From Setomelanomma holmii (lineage: Eukaryota; Ascomycota; Dothideomycetes; Pleosporales; Phaeosphaeriaceae): 64,000 bases of DNA. The stretch spans positions 1 through 64,000 of the forward strand of contig ML978214.1 in the NCBI GenBank assembly GCA_010015745.1, given 5' to 3'. The position numbers and the translations under genes are program-made. Each line of letters opens with the position of its first letter. Within the stretch, counting starts at the first letter, position 1. Positions 44,456-56,159 of the stretch are shown here, one piece after another. The notes under the pieces are model-generated. The model ran no database searches and was not told the origin of the DNA. It was given only the letters and a program-made list of their open reading frames with translations.

Positions 44456-44762
44456 GCTGCAAGGTAAGCAAAGTGTGGGATTACTATACACCTCGTCTTC
44501 CGGGTGTGCTACTACTTGAGAGTCATGAGCATGTACTGGTGGGAAGAGAATGAAGTGCTTGGGTCAAATTGCTAAGGGGTCTTCTATGTTTCTATGTCGC
44601 CGTTCAGGTGTCGCTTCTGTCAGTCTCTACCGATGCTTGCTTGCTTTGCTTGAGTAACATGTCATGTGCTTTTTGGTGTAGTGTCGCTCCTTAGAATAAT
44701 GAATCATGGTATTTTCTTACAGTATGTTGCATTGGACGGGGTATATTTACTATACAAATTCA
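44456..44762. other. convergent intergenic gap
   Basis: About 300 bp of 3' sequence between the dual-finger gene and the end of the STAND pseudogene. No feature is visible. Confidence 0.4.
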
Positions 44763-47750
44763 TCACGTCACAACCACATCCTTCCCCGACAGTTTCCTCC
44801 ACTTCCCAAACCGAAACACCGACCCAATGACATCCTTCTCCCTCTTCTTCCCTAGGACCATGGCCTTCTGCTGCGCTAACGCCAAAATCTCCTTCGGCAT
44901 ACCAGGCGTGTTGGCATTCACCAGCGTCGGTCCGCGCCGTGCTCTAGAAGTAGCGTACTGATCGCAGCCCATGTCTCCGAACTCTGATTTTGCTCGCGAT
45001 AATGGACACCCCATATCGAGTAGTCGCCGGTGATATTGCCGTGAGTCATCAATGCGCCTTCGATGAGGTAGTTTGGATCTGCACCCCGATCTAGGAAGAG
45101 CTTGATAAGCTCTATGCTCAGAGATGTGGGAATCAGGTCGAGCTGAGGCAGGCTTGCATCTTTTGCAAAGTTGTCGTAGTGGAGTGTCGCCATCAGTAGT
45201 CTCGTGGCATCCTCGCTGCGCTTCGCTGCTGCGTCTGGTGGCGCGACAACATCTTGCGCGAGAACATGTCGGATGTAGTGATGAAGCTGTAGCTGGAGTG
45301 CAAGATGCATGAACGTGTAGTTCAATCAACCCCCTTTTCTTAGGCTTGACCAATGAATATGAGCACTCTGAGTGCCGATGTCGTCCAATTGGGTGAGCAG
45401 CTTGATCTGCATGCCGCTTGCGTCCTTTGGGTCCACTCGGATTGCTGCGTTGATCGCCTACAGCATTGCGCTCCATAATTCTTTTTCGCATGCCTTGCTA
45501 GACTTGACTTGAATTGCGTGCATGTTGTATAGTCAAACATCAACATTAAATTCGTCGCCGCTCATGCTTGTAAATCGCGACGAGATCTCCGGGCGTCCAA
45601 TGTAATCCCGTACGGTTCGATGTAAATAGTAATGCATGTGGAAGCCAGAGATGTGTCTTGGTCGGATTGAGCTTCTAGAAGACTTTTGCAGCATGTTTTG
45701 AGTCTGCGTCGCATCCCAAGAGCACGTCCTTGAGCTTCTGCGGATCAACGCAGCCGTAAGAATTGTCGACAACAATGTTCAGGTCAGGATCATCAGCGTA
45801 CAACAAGTCAAGAACGGTCAGCGGTTCGACTGATTCTCGCATGATCTGGAAGATTTGCGCCATATTGGTTCGATGGCTAGTTTCCACCTGGGTCAAAATC
45901 TTCCAGAACAGGTCTTCAAGATCAACAGGCACTGTACATAGCCGGCGTTGGAGCTCTTCGAGTCGCTCTCCGGCTGCAAGTCCCTTGAGGAGAGAATCCG
46001 TGACGAGTTGTACCCAGAGGAATACGCCACATGCTTTTTGCGCAATGATCTCGATCAATCTCCTCACTTCTTCTGGCGTCTCCAATTGACGTTCGCGATA
46101 TCCTGGACTGCTGGCAAATCGCGCGGCGACATAATTCTTGATATCGTCGTAAGGCAAGGTCTCAAGTCGTAGTCTTGGTCGGGTTTGGAATGCATTCTTC
46201 AACACTGGCCATGATTGACTTCAAACGCAAGTCTTGATGTGAGGTGAAGAGAAACTCTGGATAAACTCAAAGAGATAACTGTGATTACCGCCGAATTCAT
46301 CCAGGCCATCTATAAACATGAATAGTCGACATTGGGTGCCAGCGCGCTCGATGAGGTGTTGGAAGGCTTTATCGATCTCGATGCTTGTGACAGGATACGC
46401 CCAGGGGTCTGCGAAAAGCAGGATTTCTTCCATTTTCGACGGAAACAGTATATTCCAAAGCTCTGGTGCTTGGAGAAGCGCAGAACGTAGCAGTGTTCGT
46501 CGCATGCCTTCTTCGGACATCTGAATTGGCGTTCCAGAGCTCCAGAAGTAGATAGCGCAAGTGACTAGCTTCTTGTCGCCAGACCACTGCTGGAGATGCT
46601 GGCTTGTTCGTTTGTCGTTGTAGATGAATTTGAGGAGCGTCGATTTTCCAGCAACAGGCTTCGCGGTTACCCAGTACAATCCCTCTGCCTCGTCCTCAAG
46701 CCAATGTGAGAAATCGGACCACTTATCGTCTCGTGGTGGTCGGAATATCCACTCAAAGGCTTCCTCATGAGCTTTTGCGATCTTTCGTAGCGCGTGTCCA
46801 TGTCAATGAATTCGACCCAGCTGCGCAATTGTCGGTCAAACTCTTGACTACTCTGTGGCGAGACACATGCTTGCATCTGTGGACCTAACGCATCTTGCTT
46901 GTCGTTGCTCGAGGTACGACTTTGGTGACTCTGCTGGATGGCATGAATGATCTCAAATTTCCAATGTTCTTGAGTAAGTTACTGAAAATCTGGTTCATCG
47001 TTCTGCGAATGGCTGTTGTTGACGCATAAAGATCCTGGTGATGTACTTCTTGTTCAAGCCGCGACGCTTCGAGCTTTTCACTGCTACCCTTAGCCACTGA
47101 TCACCAGTGAGCAATGATCATTTACCTGACAGATACAAGGAGAAGCGAGCTCATCTGCTGACGATAGCAGTTCAATTGCTCTTTCAGGGTATTGAGTTGC
47201 TCCTCGCCCCAAATGGTCTTCAACGCCTCTCGAAGCTAATCCACATGGTGTTCTTGACGCGACTAGTATCTTTCAGCTTGCTCAAAGCCTGCTGCAGCAA
47301 GGAAGCAATATCTTCGCATTTCATGCACGTCCGGAGGATATCTTTGTCGGAAGCTGACATATGTATGATTGTGCTTGTGTTGGTAAGCAAGCAGTGTGCT
47401 TCAGCAGTAATATCGTCCAACTAAGGTCTGCTCATGGTTGTAGGCTGTTGGTCCCCAACCGAATGTTTCGCGCGTTTCCATGAAGTGTTGGCTTTATTTG
47501 TCTTATAGCTGTTGAGTTCCCGAATCCCGGGCCTGCCGTTGAGGTAGTCTTTGACGTCAACGTCGAATACAAGCAGCGCCACGTAGTGTTCGATACGGAA
47601 CCCGATGTCGTCAAGGTCGGTCGCCTGCTATTCAGGGCGAAGCTGTGTTCTGGTGCGATAGACTCGAACGGCTTGAGAGACGACGCGAGTCGAGAAATCT
47701 ACAAACTGGACCACATTTGCCGCAAATCCGAGCGCGACTAGGGCCTCCAT
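44763..47750 (-). pseudogene. NACHT/STAND (NLR-like) gene, heavily degraded
   Basis: It starts at ATG 47750 with MEALVALGFAANVVQFVDFS, the hallmark N-terminal helical domain of fungal STAND NTPases. A TAG interrupts it at 47628-47630. Further pieces appear in shifting frames: AKAHEEAFEWIF and WSDFSHWLEDEAEGLYWV before the P-loop VTAKPVAGKSTLLKFIYND (near 46660), then the Walker-B-like MFIDGLDEFGG, and HIKTCV with TGA at 46221-46223. The frame continues through SWPVLKNAFQTRPRLRLETL, the DDIKNYVAARF and ACGVFLWVQLVTDSLLKGL segments. Frame slips occur near 45712-45716 and 45628-45640, before MHYYLHRTVRDYIGRPEI. The C-terminus (RGADPNYLIEGAL, then ALAQQKAMVLGKKREKD) lies in two more frames. Intact relatives act in fungal non-self recognition and programmed cell death. 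With at least two nonsense codons and several frameshifts it cannot make a full protein. Confidence 0.82.
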
Positions 47751-49107
47751 ATTGTAGACGCTATGACTGAGGTTCGAGGTGTAGATGAAATGTTACCTAG
47801 GCAGCAAGCGGGCTCGCGAGATCAGAACATGAATGAGTACGAGTCGCCAGCCTCGCCACCCACACCAAGGCTGCAAGGTCGAAATAACGTTTGCAACCCT
47901 TGCATACCTACGCTCCTTCGTCCTACTGCGGGACAAGTGTCAGGGCAGGCGTCGCAACTCACTGGCAAAGGAGCTGCCTGCTAGGGCACCGCCTCATGAT
48001 CATATCGCCTGAAACTCATGCCTGGCATAGCCCAGATCCGGTGTACGAGCCAAATGGGCACCGGTGGTAGCCTGCTGCCGCGACAGTGTAACCTGCAATG
48101 TGATTACGAGTGGTGTAAAACTTCGTTGGGAAGGTGGTTGGGGCGCAGTGTGCCACACGAGTTTCATGGGGCCAAAGCACCGGACCGCTCCGCCTCGCAG
48201 CTGTAGCGCTGACAGTTCGCGACATGGCGATGTCAGAAGGATTGTGCTGCCGCTCGATCGTGATGACACCTCGCACGAGGAGATGGGCCAAAGAGACAGT
48301 GAATCTGGGTAATTGCAAAGTACAGGTGAGCCCATTCTCAATTACCCTATCATGGCTTGCGAGCCAAAACCTTTGCGGGAACATGCTGGCGAACATGAAT
48401 TGGAACGACTGACTCACGAGTATTGCGTTTGAAATATAATATCTGTGCCAGCATTTATATCCAAAATGTTGCACTGCTGATGTTTCTTGGTGTGGTACAA
48501 TCACTTATCTTCATTACGACAAGCACGACCGTTACGAGCCGCCCGCGGGATAGTAAGCCACAACAATACACTTACCATGAGACGCCAGCGATGTCAGATA
48601 AACCCTGCGATTCCTTCGAATCGAGCAAATCGCCGATCGAAGGGCCTCGAGATTTACTGCGTCCGGTAAGGCTGCCCCGCAAATTAGACCCTGGATTGGA
48701 TGATCTGCAGTTCGACGTCACTTGCCAAGCAATGCCATCATACGGTTTAGCGAGATAGTATAGAAAGGGAGCCGCAAGGTCACGCTTACAAGACCCTTAT
48801 TTCCTCATTTCGGGGGAGTTAGGGTTGGAACGTCTGTCAAGATCTAGTAAACAGGTAGGTGTGGCCGAGGGAAGAGCCAAAGCTCCGCAATTTGGTTCAC
48901 TAAGACAACAACAACAACAACAACAACGACAACAGGAAATCGCACAATATACACACGAGACATTACTCTCGGAATCCAACGCCACCCAATCAGGACACCA
49001 GGTCAACCTCAGACTACCTCAAACACATAACCGACTCAGGTATGTCCAAACCGTATCGCGTTTTCTATCACATCCCCATAGCTAACCACATCTCCACCAT
49101 AGTCACC
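47751..49107. other. intergenic, nothing recognised except a CAA repeat
   Basis: About 1.35 kb. Overlapping frames of 60-160 codons exist on both strands at 48.0-48.75 kb, without family features. The right end is the promoter and leader of the next gene; it includes the CAA tract and a probable 5' UTR intron (49040-49102, GTATGT...ACCATAG). Confidence 0.45.
48905..48932. repeat. CAA trinucleotide tract
   Basis: About eight tandem ACA/CAA units with one CGA interruption, inside the probable 5' leader of the gene at 49108. On plus-strand RNA this gives an unstructured CAA leader. Confidence 0.8.
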
Positions 49108-49680
49108 ATGAGCTCCCCAAACAATCTCCTCCCTCCCTCCGACTGCGACTTTGGCATCGCCACACCCTCAGGCTTAACGCCAGGGACACGATCCGAAGCT
49201 GAAGCCGCCCTCACCCTCAACGCCGAGGCGCAGACCGACTCAGCAGCACCTGACCCAAATCTCACCGAGGCACAAACCGCATACCGTCGCCCAGGAATCC
49301 CTCGTACCAGCTCATATAACTACGAGAATGCAGTACGTAGGGCGCAGCAATCATCTGTATCTTCAGATCTGTCAGCAACCACCGAGGCATCGGAGAACAT
49401 CACAGGTGCTGGAAACGTTGGGTCACCACCATCAGCTAATTCGTCGTTCCCGCCGCCGGGTCAGGGCGTGGTGCCGCTCAACTACGGCCATGTTGGCGCT
49501 GCACAGGGAGACTCGATCAAGAAGACGCGCTCGCGTGGACTTAGTTTGTCGGAGCTGGCGAGGCAACAGAGCTGGAAGGCGGAGGACTTCAAACATGTGT
49601 ACAGCTCGCATTTGATGGAGGAGGCGAAGGGTGATGCTGGGTATGGTTCAGGTGCTGAGAAGAAGACGCAGGGTCCTTGA
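49108..49680 (+). CDS. conserved fungal Ser-rich protein, unknown function
   Basis: Single coding exon, 190 aa from ATG 49108, preceded by a likely leader intron (49040-49102). An ATG at 49045 in the same frame would lie inside that intron. The protein is disordered, rich in Ser, Ala and Pro (DCDFGIATPSGLTPGTRSEA, RPGIPRTSSYNYENAVRRAQ). A conserved-looking C-terminal motif reads KKTRSRGLSLSELARQQSWK followed by AEDFKHVYSSHLM. That motif recalls short conserved segments of uncharacterised ascomycete proteins. There is no leader and no membrane segment. Function unknown. Confidence 0.72.
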   Translation: MSSPNNLLPPSDCDFGIATPSGLTPGTRSEAEAALTLNAEAQTDSAAPDPNLTEAQTAYRRPGIPRTSSYNYENAVRRAQQSSVSSDLSATTEASENITGAGNVGSPPSANSSFPPPGQGVVPLNYGHVGAAQGDSIKKTRSRGLSLSELARQQSWKAEDFKHVYSSHLMEEAKGDAGYGSGAEKKTQGP

Positions 49681-49962
49681 GTGCTGCGGTGTCTGAATAC
49701 GTGATATGCTGGCGCAGCGGGCTTTGATGAAGATGTCATGATCAAGAGCTAGGTTCCGGATATCTAGCTTCTTCTTGGCACGTTGTTATGATAGTATGGT
49801 GTTGGGGCGTATGGCTAGGCTGCCCACATGGCTGATGACTGTCTGGGCACTCAAGATATATGTTTGAAAACCACACGAAACAGTCGATCAGTTATGCATC
49901 GACTTTTCCATGAATTTGTCATGACTTCTGCCATCAATTGCCCTCCTCTGCTTCTAGATTGT

Positions 49963-50318
49963 TTATGTCCTAAGGTCGTTTCCTTGCACGCTTTCAACGC
50001 CACCACCGTAGCAGAACCAACAACCACCACACATCTCCGCCGCACAAACATGTCCGAACATCGCCTCTTGGTCGACCTGTCGATACATCCAGTCCAGTTC
50101 GCCACCCGAGTTTTAACCCAGTCAGCATTTCCATTACCGACATGAACCCAAGGCATACTCACGCCAAGGAACATATTGTACGCCGCTTCGCGCCACTTGG
50201 AGTCGCAGCTCTTTTGCTCGGTGTAGGTGATGCGGACTTCGGTTATTGTTGAGGGAGCACTTGCTGTGCGAGCAACGACAGTTGTGAGGAGAACGAGGAG
50301 AGCAGGAAAGACGGTCAT
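49963..50318 (-). CDS. small secreted cysteine-rich protein
   Basis: Two exons: 50318-50163 and 50076-49963, intron 86 nt, product 89 aa. Signal peptide: MTVFPALLVLLTTVVARTAS. After splicing (NMFLG joined to VDQEAMFGHV) the second exon gives a Cys-dense tail, VCAAEMCGGCWFCYGGGVE, ending ESVQGNDLRT. The other frame through this exon is longer but has no Cys pattern and lacks sense for the donor GTGAGT and acceptor CGACAG, so I prefer the spliced form. One Cys lies in exon 1 (QKSCDSKW). Effector-like small secreted proteins look like this; no family is recognised. Confidence 0.6.
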
Positions 50319-50992
50319 GTCGGAGGTTGGGAGGTTGAGAGGCAAAAAATGCCAGGTTGAAAGGTCAATTCGAGAATCGATGCAAAGAGTTGGAGCCCAA
50401 GTGTGCTTGCGTTCACAATGTTTGTTCATCGTGGTGAGGCATTGATACTGCAGACTTTAGCAGGTGTCATATAGATCGCCTGTTCATCTGGTTTCGTCGT
50501 TCACTTCATCCTCGTTGCTGCGGCAAGCCGACCAAGCCTTTTGAGACTCGAGATTAGCAGTCAACTATTACTCCTGACATGACCGTAGTCGCCTGGGAGA
50601 CCTCGTAGCTCGAGTAATTCGTGGTCGGCCAGTGCTTCTACATCTGTTCTATCTCATCTAAGTCCTCTCATGACATCGAGAAGGGCGCGCTCTGATCCAT
50701 GATGTACAGCGACTTGCGTTCACCTCCGTCCCTCATTTCGTTTACTCTCTGCCAATCTAGAGCTTGTTTGCGGTGTCCCGGACGCGCAAACGGTCACCCG
50801 CGATCTTCCCGCCCCATCCTCACCAAGCGTACCCCAACATATGTAATCAAGCTTGAGCTTTTGCTGAGAATTTCCTCACTCTTGTCACCTCCGCTGCGAA
50901 TCTCAACTTTCGCGACCCTCTTCCCCTCTCTCCAACACTCGAACTTTTCGACTGTCTCTTCGATACTCCGAATCACTGCGTAAGCTTTCGAG
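50319..50992. promoter_or_regulatory. divergent promoter between two secreted-protein genes
   Basis: About 670 bp. It serves the small Cys-rich gene (minus) and the large Cys-rich gene (plus). The 90 bp before the plus ATG are pyrimidine-rich (CTCTTCCCCTCTCTCCAACACTC...), typical of a fungal transcription start region. Confidence 0.5.
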
Positions 50993-53292
50993 ATGCACGT
51001 CCTTAACTTCGCGCCGCTCGTGCTCGCGGCCCTCTCACCCGCCCTCGCCGGCAGTGGTGCGTCTTCCCAGGGCAGTGGCGCCGCTGTCGATACTGCGAGC
51101 TTAGGTGCCTGCGCCCCTAGCAGCCCGGATAACCGCCGCTGCGATGGCAACAAGCTCCAGTGGTGCAAGCCCGACGGCTGGGCGATCCTCCAGGAGTGCT
51201 CCAAGGACCAAGAGTGCGTGATTGACAAGGACATCGTCATGGGTGGTGAGTGTCGTGCTCTGTTCCTCACGCAGCTTATCCTGGAGCCACCCAACAGCCG
51301 CATGTTCAGCATTGAGCCAATGCCCAAGACAACTGTCGGCAGCAACACCTCGAGCGTTGTCAAGTCCGCTAGCACTCCGATCCAGATCTCGGTCCTTCCC
51401 TCCGTCTCGTCCATTTGGTCGAATTCGTCCATCCATGTGCACCCGACCCTGACCGCCAATGTGCCCACTGCCCCTCATGTCTCGACGAAATCATCCTCAG
51501 CTATAATGCTTGTCCCCATTCCCACCGGCGGAGCATGCTGCAAAGCATATGAGCACCGCTGCTCCAAGAACAAGGTTCAGGAGTGCGACGTCCAGTGCCA
51601 TTGGTTCGATCGGGTGACCTGCGAGAATAACGAGCAGTGTGTACCCAACTGCGACAACCGCGGCGAATGCTACCCGTACTGCAAGATGCCGGGCAACGAC
51701 ATCGGATGCAGCATGCATACCTTCAGCAAGACATCGCTGAAGGCCTCCGCTACACACGCTCCTGCTAAGCCAAGCTCGAACCTTACATCCTTAGCTGTGT
51801 TTTCATCTATCCAGACTTCTTCAGTTGTTCTTCCCTCGACTCTGAGCTCTTCAGCTGTGGTTTCATCGACTCCATCTTCTTCGTCAGTGGCTTCTTCATC
51901 CATGGCTTCTATGTCCATGGCTTCTATGTCCATGGCTTCTTCGTCCATGTCTTCATCATCCGTGGCTTCTTCGACGCCGTCTCCAGCTCCCATCAGCGAC
52001 CGCTGCCAAGCCACCACACTCCGCTGCCACGACAATAAGATCCAAAACTGCCCTGCCACCCAACACTGGGCCGATCAACAAACCTGTCCCGACGGCACCG
52101 TCTGCACCGAAGACTGCACCCACTCTGGCTGTGCCCCATACTGTCGCAACAAGTCTCGCCCTTCGGCTCTCAATCCTCAGTGCAGCGAGCCTGGAAGCAC
52201 AAAGTGCGATGTCACCTTTGGTCGTCTTTTGAAGTGCAATAACGACCGCGAGTGGGAGACAGAGGAGATGTGCGCTGATGGTAGCACGTGTGTCAACGAT
52301 GCCGCAGATGCTAGCAAGGCGAGCTGTGTGAACCAGAACAAGAACACGTACGCTCCTCCTGTGTCGCGCGATGTCTGTCCTCCATTCAATGGCTGCTATG
52401 AGGAGGGTACTGAGCGTTGCAACGGTGATCGAGCTCAGCGTTGTACTCGCAACCCCTACCCGGAGTGTCAATCTCTTCCCTCGACCGCTCTGGCGTGGAA
52501 GGACATGTTCGAGTGTCCTGCACCCATGTTTTGCTTCGTCATCAACTACCCTGACAGTAAGAATGCACGCTGCTTGACTGGCAAGAAGCTCGCTCGTCAG
52601 GAGCCTGCTGTGTGCGTTCCCGACGAGCTATCCTGCTCCGAAGACGGCTATCGCCTGCTCGTCTGCAAAGCCAATGGTGCCTGGGAGACACAGAAGAAGT
52701 GTGCCACACCTGGTGACTGCAAAGTCGACGGCTCTGGTCTTGCGCACTGCGAGCGTGGTGGTATCGATCCTCCTAAGTTCAAGCGCGATAAAGTCTCCAC
52801 TACTCTCCAGGCTGTCCCCAAGCCAACCCTCTACACTGCTCCATCTGAATGCCAGCCCAAGGATCGCGCCTGCGACTCTGAGCGTCGCTTCCTATTCGAG
52901 TGCAATGACAAGGGCATGTGGGAGCAGGCATCCCAATGCTACGCTCCTGGGTTCTGTGCTGTCGATAGTAGCAACGAGATTGGCTGTACTGGCTTCCCGC
53001 TCTTCAAAGATCTCAACCACGCTTGTGATGGCGGCTCCTGCGAGGCCATGGACTACCTGTACTGCATTGGCGCATCGGAGGATAAGCCTGAGGTGGTAAA
53101 GAAGTGCTTCGATGGCATGTGCGCGAAGTCACAGGTATGTTTGACAGGCTGGCCATCGGAGTGTGCTGGATACTAACGGTGCGGTAGTGCAAGGGTTGCG
53201 ATCGCTGCAACTACCATACTCCGTATGGCAAGACGATCAAGCCTGATCCTTTGACGATTGTCAAGCCTGGCAAGAAGAACCAAAGGATGTGA
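50993..53292 (+). CDS. large secreted multi-Cys-module protein
   Basis: Two exons: 50993-53134 and 53188-53292, intron 53 nt (748 aa). Signal peptide: MHVLNFAPLVLAALSPALAG. It contains about seven or eight related modules of 40-60 residues with the pattern C...C(D/N)GN/DNK..(Q/L)(W/E)C...GxW....C..G..C: e.g. RRCDGNKLQWCKPDGWAIL, RCSKNKVQECDVQCHWF, LRCHDNKIQNCPATQHW and RACDSERRFLFECNDKGMW. A Ser/Thr-rich spacer (about 245-325) includes a MASMSMASMSMASSSM repeat. Such modules are seen in fungal secreted proteins and may bind carbohydrate, which is a guess. After splicing, the C-terminus adds CKGCDRCNYHTPYG and a basic tail. No GPI signal is seen. Intact. Confidence 0.82.
51895..51960 (+). repeat. 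15-bp in-frame coding repeat (MASMS)
   Basis: Units of ATGGCTTCTATGTCC recur in the Ser/Thr-rich spacer of the multi-Cys secreted protein, giving MASMS-MASMS-MASSS. The count of such units could vary between strains. Confidence 0.75.
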
Positions 53293-53731
53293 ATCTAGTT
53301 GTGGAAGGTGCGGGCGACGACGTCTCGCGTAAACAGGTCTCCTGGCCGCTATGGTATGGTACCGGAAAAGGTGCATAGATTCGCACTTGAGAACTGGGAG
53401 GTGATGCTTGGAACAGATCAGTTCGGCAAAGAACTGGTGTATAGCTCGGATGATTACTCATCATAATAGTTTTCCTGAATAATCGAACCTTCCTTCCTGA
53501 TTTTGTCTGCAGTTCCTGCCTGTACCGCGATCGTGACTTCCCTTGACAACCCGCACCTGCTAGGTGTCTCATTAAACCCTACCTTTGATTGACGCTGCAA
53601 ATTCAGAATGGATGCTTCTGGTTGAAGTTCGAAATGTGTATTTAAATTCTTGTCTTGATCTCCGACTCCCCACTATGTCCTGAATGCAAATGGGGTAGCT
53701 TTTGTGTAATCGATTCCTGGACACTGCCGCT
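53293..53731. other. convergent 3' intergenic region
   Basis: About 440 bp between convergent genes; no supportable frame or motif. Confidence 0.45.
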
Positions 53732-55092
53732 CTAGGATGTCCTCCCAAGTAGCCTCTTCACGATATTACCCAGAGATCCAAAGAACGGGTACTGCGTGTT
53801 GCTGAGGCCTCCGTTCCGTCCAAGCCAAAGAGCGTATGCGCCAACGACAACGGCAAGACCCACATAGCTGAACCTGCGGTAGTACCAAAGGCGTTGCTTA
53901 ACGTACAGCATGTTCTTGGCCGCCCGTCGCAGAGCCTGCTGTTTCCGGACGTCTTTCTCTTGTTGCTCGAAGAACCTTTCTCCATCCTCTAATGTTAGGC
54001 GATGCAGGTCGTGAACAGTGACAAACGTCTTCAGTACGCTTGATGTGGATATTTTCCACCACTCCCAGCTTCTCAGCGACGCAGGTGGAAGTCTCTCGTA
54101 TAGCTCTAGCGTCCGCGCGATGTGGAATTCGACATCGAACGGCTGAGGTAGTTTGCCCAGCATAACATACAGGATGTCCTCGTCCTCTTTATCAATCTCA
54201 AGGAGTTCTTCCCGTCGTGATAGCACCGCAGCGGCGAAGAGATAGATCGGCATGACCGCATCGCGAGCTAGAAAGAAGTCGAACAACCTTGTAATATCCT
54301 TGTAGTCCTGTATGTTATGTGCAAACATGGTAATGGTGCCAGCAAGAGCGAAAGACGGTTGGCTTTTGGGCAGATGTTGGTACAGCTCGGGGTCGGCGGC
54401 GCGGAAGATGGGTCGCAGCAATTCGAGTTGGGATATGGCAGGATCGAGCGTCGACAGCATGAAGTCGCGGATGCGCAAGAGGCTCAAGCGGGCCACGGCA
54501 GCGGGTGCATCTTGAGCGCCGAGGACAAGGAGGAAGACCTGGACGATGTCGTGGTAACCCTGAAAATAGCACAGCGCTGGGTGTCGGCGAAGCACATCTA
54601 TAATCACGTTGGAGAGTTCTTCCTTCCTGCGATCGAGGTGCTTCTCTGACTCTGTAGGACGTCAGTGGGCTTCGAGAGTTTGATGCGTGGCGGGTATTAA
54701 CCATTCTTAGGGTAGTAGACAAAGGCACGATTGACATCCAAGCCGACCTGGTGCTCGTCCTTGTGCTGTGGTAGCTTCTCCCATGGTGATGTGTACGAGT
54801 CCTGCTCAGCGCAACCCAACAGTAGAGGCCCTGTGGTGGTTAGCTATGCCAACATGGTCATGTGCAAGCGCGTACAAGCTGTGCGACGCAGACCATCGCT
54901 GACGAGGCCGGAGGAGCTCGTAGCCAGATCAACCAGGGCTACAAGATCTCGGTCCCGGCATGCAGCCGTGATCAGCGCCTCTTTCTCCCTCTCGGCCGGC
55001 GAGAGCTCGATGACAAGCGATGCTTTACGCAGCGGCAGGCTACTGGAGCTCACTGAGCGCGATACAGCAGTGGAGGGGGTGCGTGAGGCCAT
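53732..55092 (-). CDS. TBC-domain Rab GTPase-activating protein with C-terminal anchor
   Basis: Three exons: 55092-54876, 54830-54702 and 54651-53732, with introns of 45 and 50 nt (421 aa). Splicing creates the TBC opening DGLRRTAWPLLLG. The catalytic Arg finger follows in VIIDVLRRHP and the Gln finger in CYFQGYHDIVQVFLLVLG. Other TBC blocks are DFMLSTLDPAISQLELL, LFDFFLARDAVMPIYLFAA and the C-terminal helices. A single membrane helix (YVGLAVVVGAYALWLG) is near the C-terminus. The order matches the TBC1D20/Gyp8 group, ER-anchored GAPs that act on Rab1/Ypt1-type GTPases. Both catalytic residues are present, so it should be active. Confidence 0.92.
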
Positions 55093-56159
55093 GACAGAAC
55101 CCGCATCTCGAGCACGCGCCGCACCACCACAATCAGGATCGAAGCAAGATGACGTGGCGATCTTGCCTGGAGCCTAGAAAGCGGTGCGTAAGAATGTCGC
55201 AAGGTGTGAAGACGTGTCGGCGGCTACATGACGTTTGTGTGTTTGCGCGCAGATGCCAGGTGGTTGCACGCGAGTCCTTCGCGACTTCTTTCCCTGTAGG
55301 CCGACGCGCTTGGCATCTCACCAACCGTGAACGTGCGGCAATCGACGCCACCATCTCATCGCGAACACACCACGAACACGTGAGCCATCGATATTATACA
55401 CGCCGCGGACCGTGACCACTGCCGTACCAGGCGACTCGCCGACGGCCTCGTACGTTACACTCCCGTGCCGCTCGCTCGTGCAGAGCCAAGCCACCACCCT
55501 GCACATCTCCATTGCATGCACCTCAAATTCAAGCACCAACAGGATTCAGGATCCTCACAACCCCCGCCAGATCTTGCTTCAGCCACGGACCCGGTCGTCG
55601 GTGCAAGCTGCCACCCACCCACGCGCTGCCACTAGAACAGATCGTGCTTTTGCTGCTGCACAATCGCGCCTGCCGCTTCAGATCGCCTGGGCTATCAGAA
55701 TTCACTCTGTTGTCGTTCGCTAGCAATTTTCTCCATTCCGAATTGGACTATTGCTGGGCACATCATAATACCTAGACGCGTTATAGCGGTCACTTGCAGC
55801 TCGTGGTCAGGGCATCCCGGACGCTGCCCCCATCATTCGTTCACGGCCTTCCAGTCATTCAACTCTCGCCCAGTCCACCCTGGTGTCGGCTGTTGTGCGC
55901 GCCACTCCATTGCCTTGATTGCCCCTCACGGCATTGCTGGTTTTTCGTTTCGCCATAGACTCGGGCCGTCTGACAAGCTACGCCTGCTCGACCAGGCATC
56001 AACATGTTCCGCATCTTCTTCTTGTACATTGTGCCTGGTCCTCTTCTAAGCTGGTCTGAGCCAGTGGCAGTGCGCCTCTGTGCTTGCGGGCATCTCTCTT
56101 TGGCCTAGTGCCATCGAGATCAATCTTGTGCTTCGCCTGTAGCGCAGCCTTGATCGGGA
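55093..56159. promoter_or_regulatory. divergent promoter region
   Basis: About 1.07 kb between the TBC gene (minus) and the Mms1/CPSF-like gene (plus). Short frames on both strands have no features. A small upstream frame starts at ATG 56004 (MFRIFFLYIVPGP...) and stops before the main ATG at 56160; it may be a uORF. Confidence 0.45.

Noticed and set aside
48016..48504. 162-codon minus frame
   Set aside because: Overlapped by frames of similar size on the plus strand and without motifs; treated as chance.
49851..50429. 192-codon unspliced minus frame
   Set aside because: A GTGAGT...CGACAG intron inside it gives a coherent secreted Cys-rich protein in another frame; the unspliced reading has no features after the intron.
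51956..52471. 171-codon minus frame over the multi-Cys gene
   Set aside because: Shadow of the plus gene, which has a signal peptide, repeated modules and an in-frame intron.
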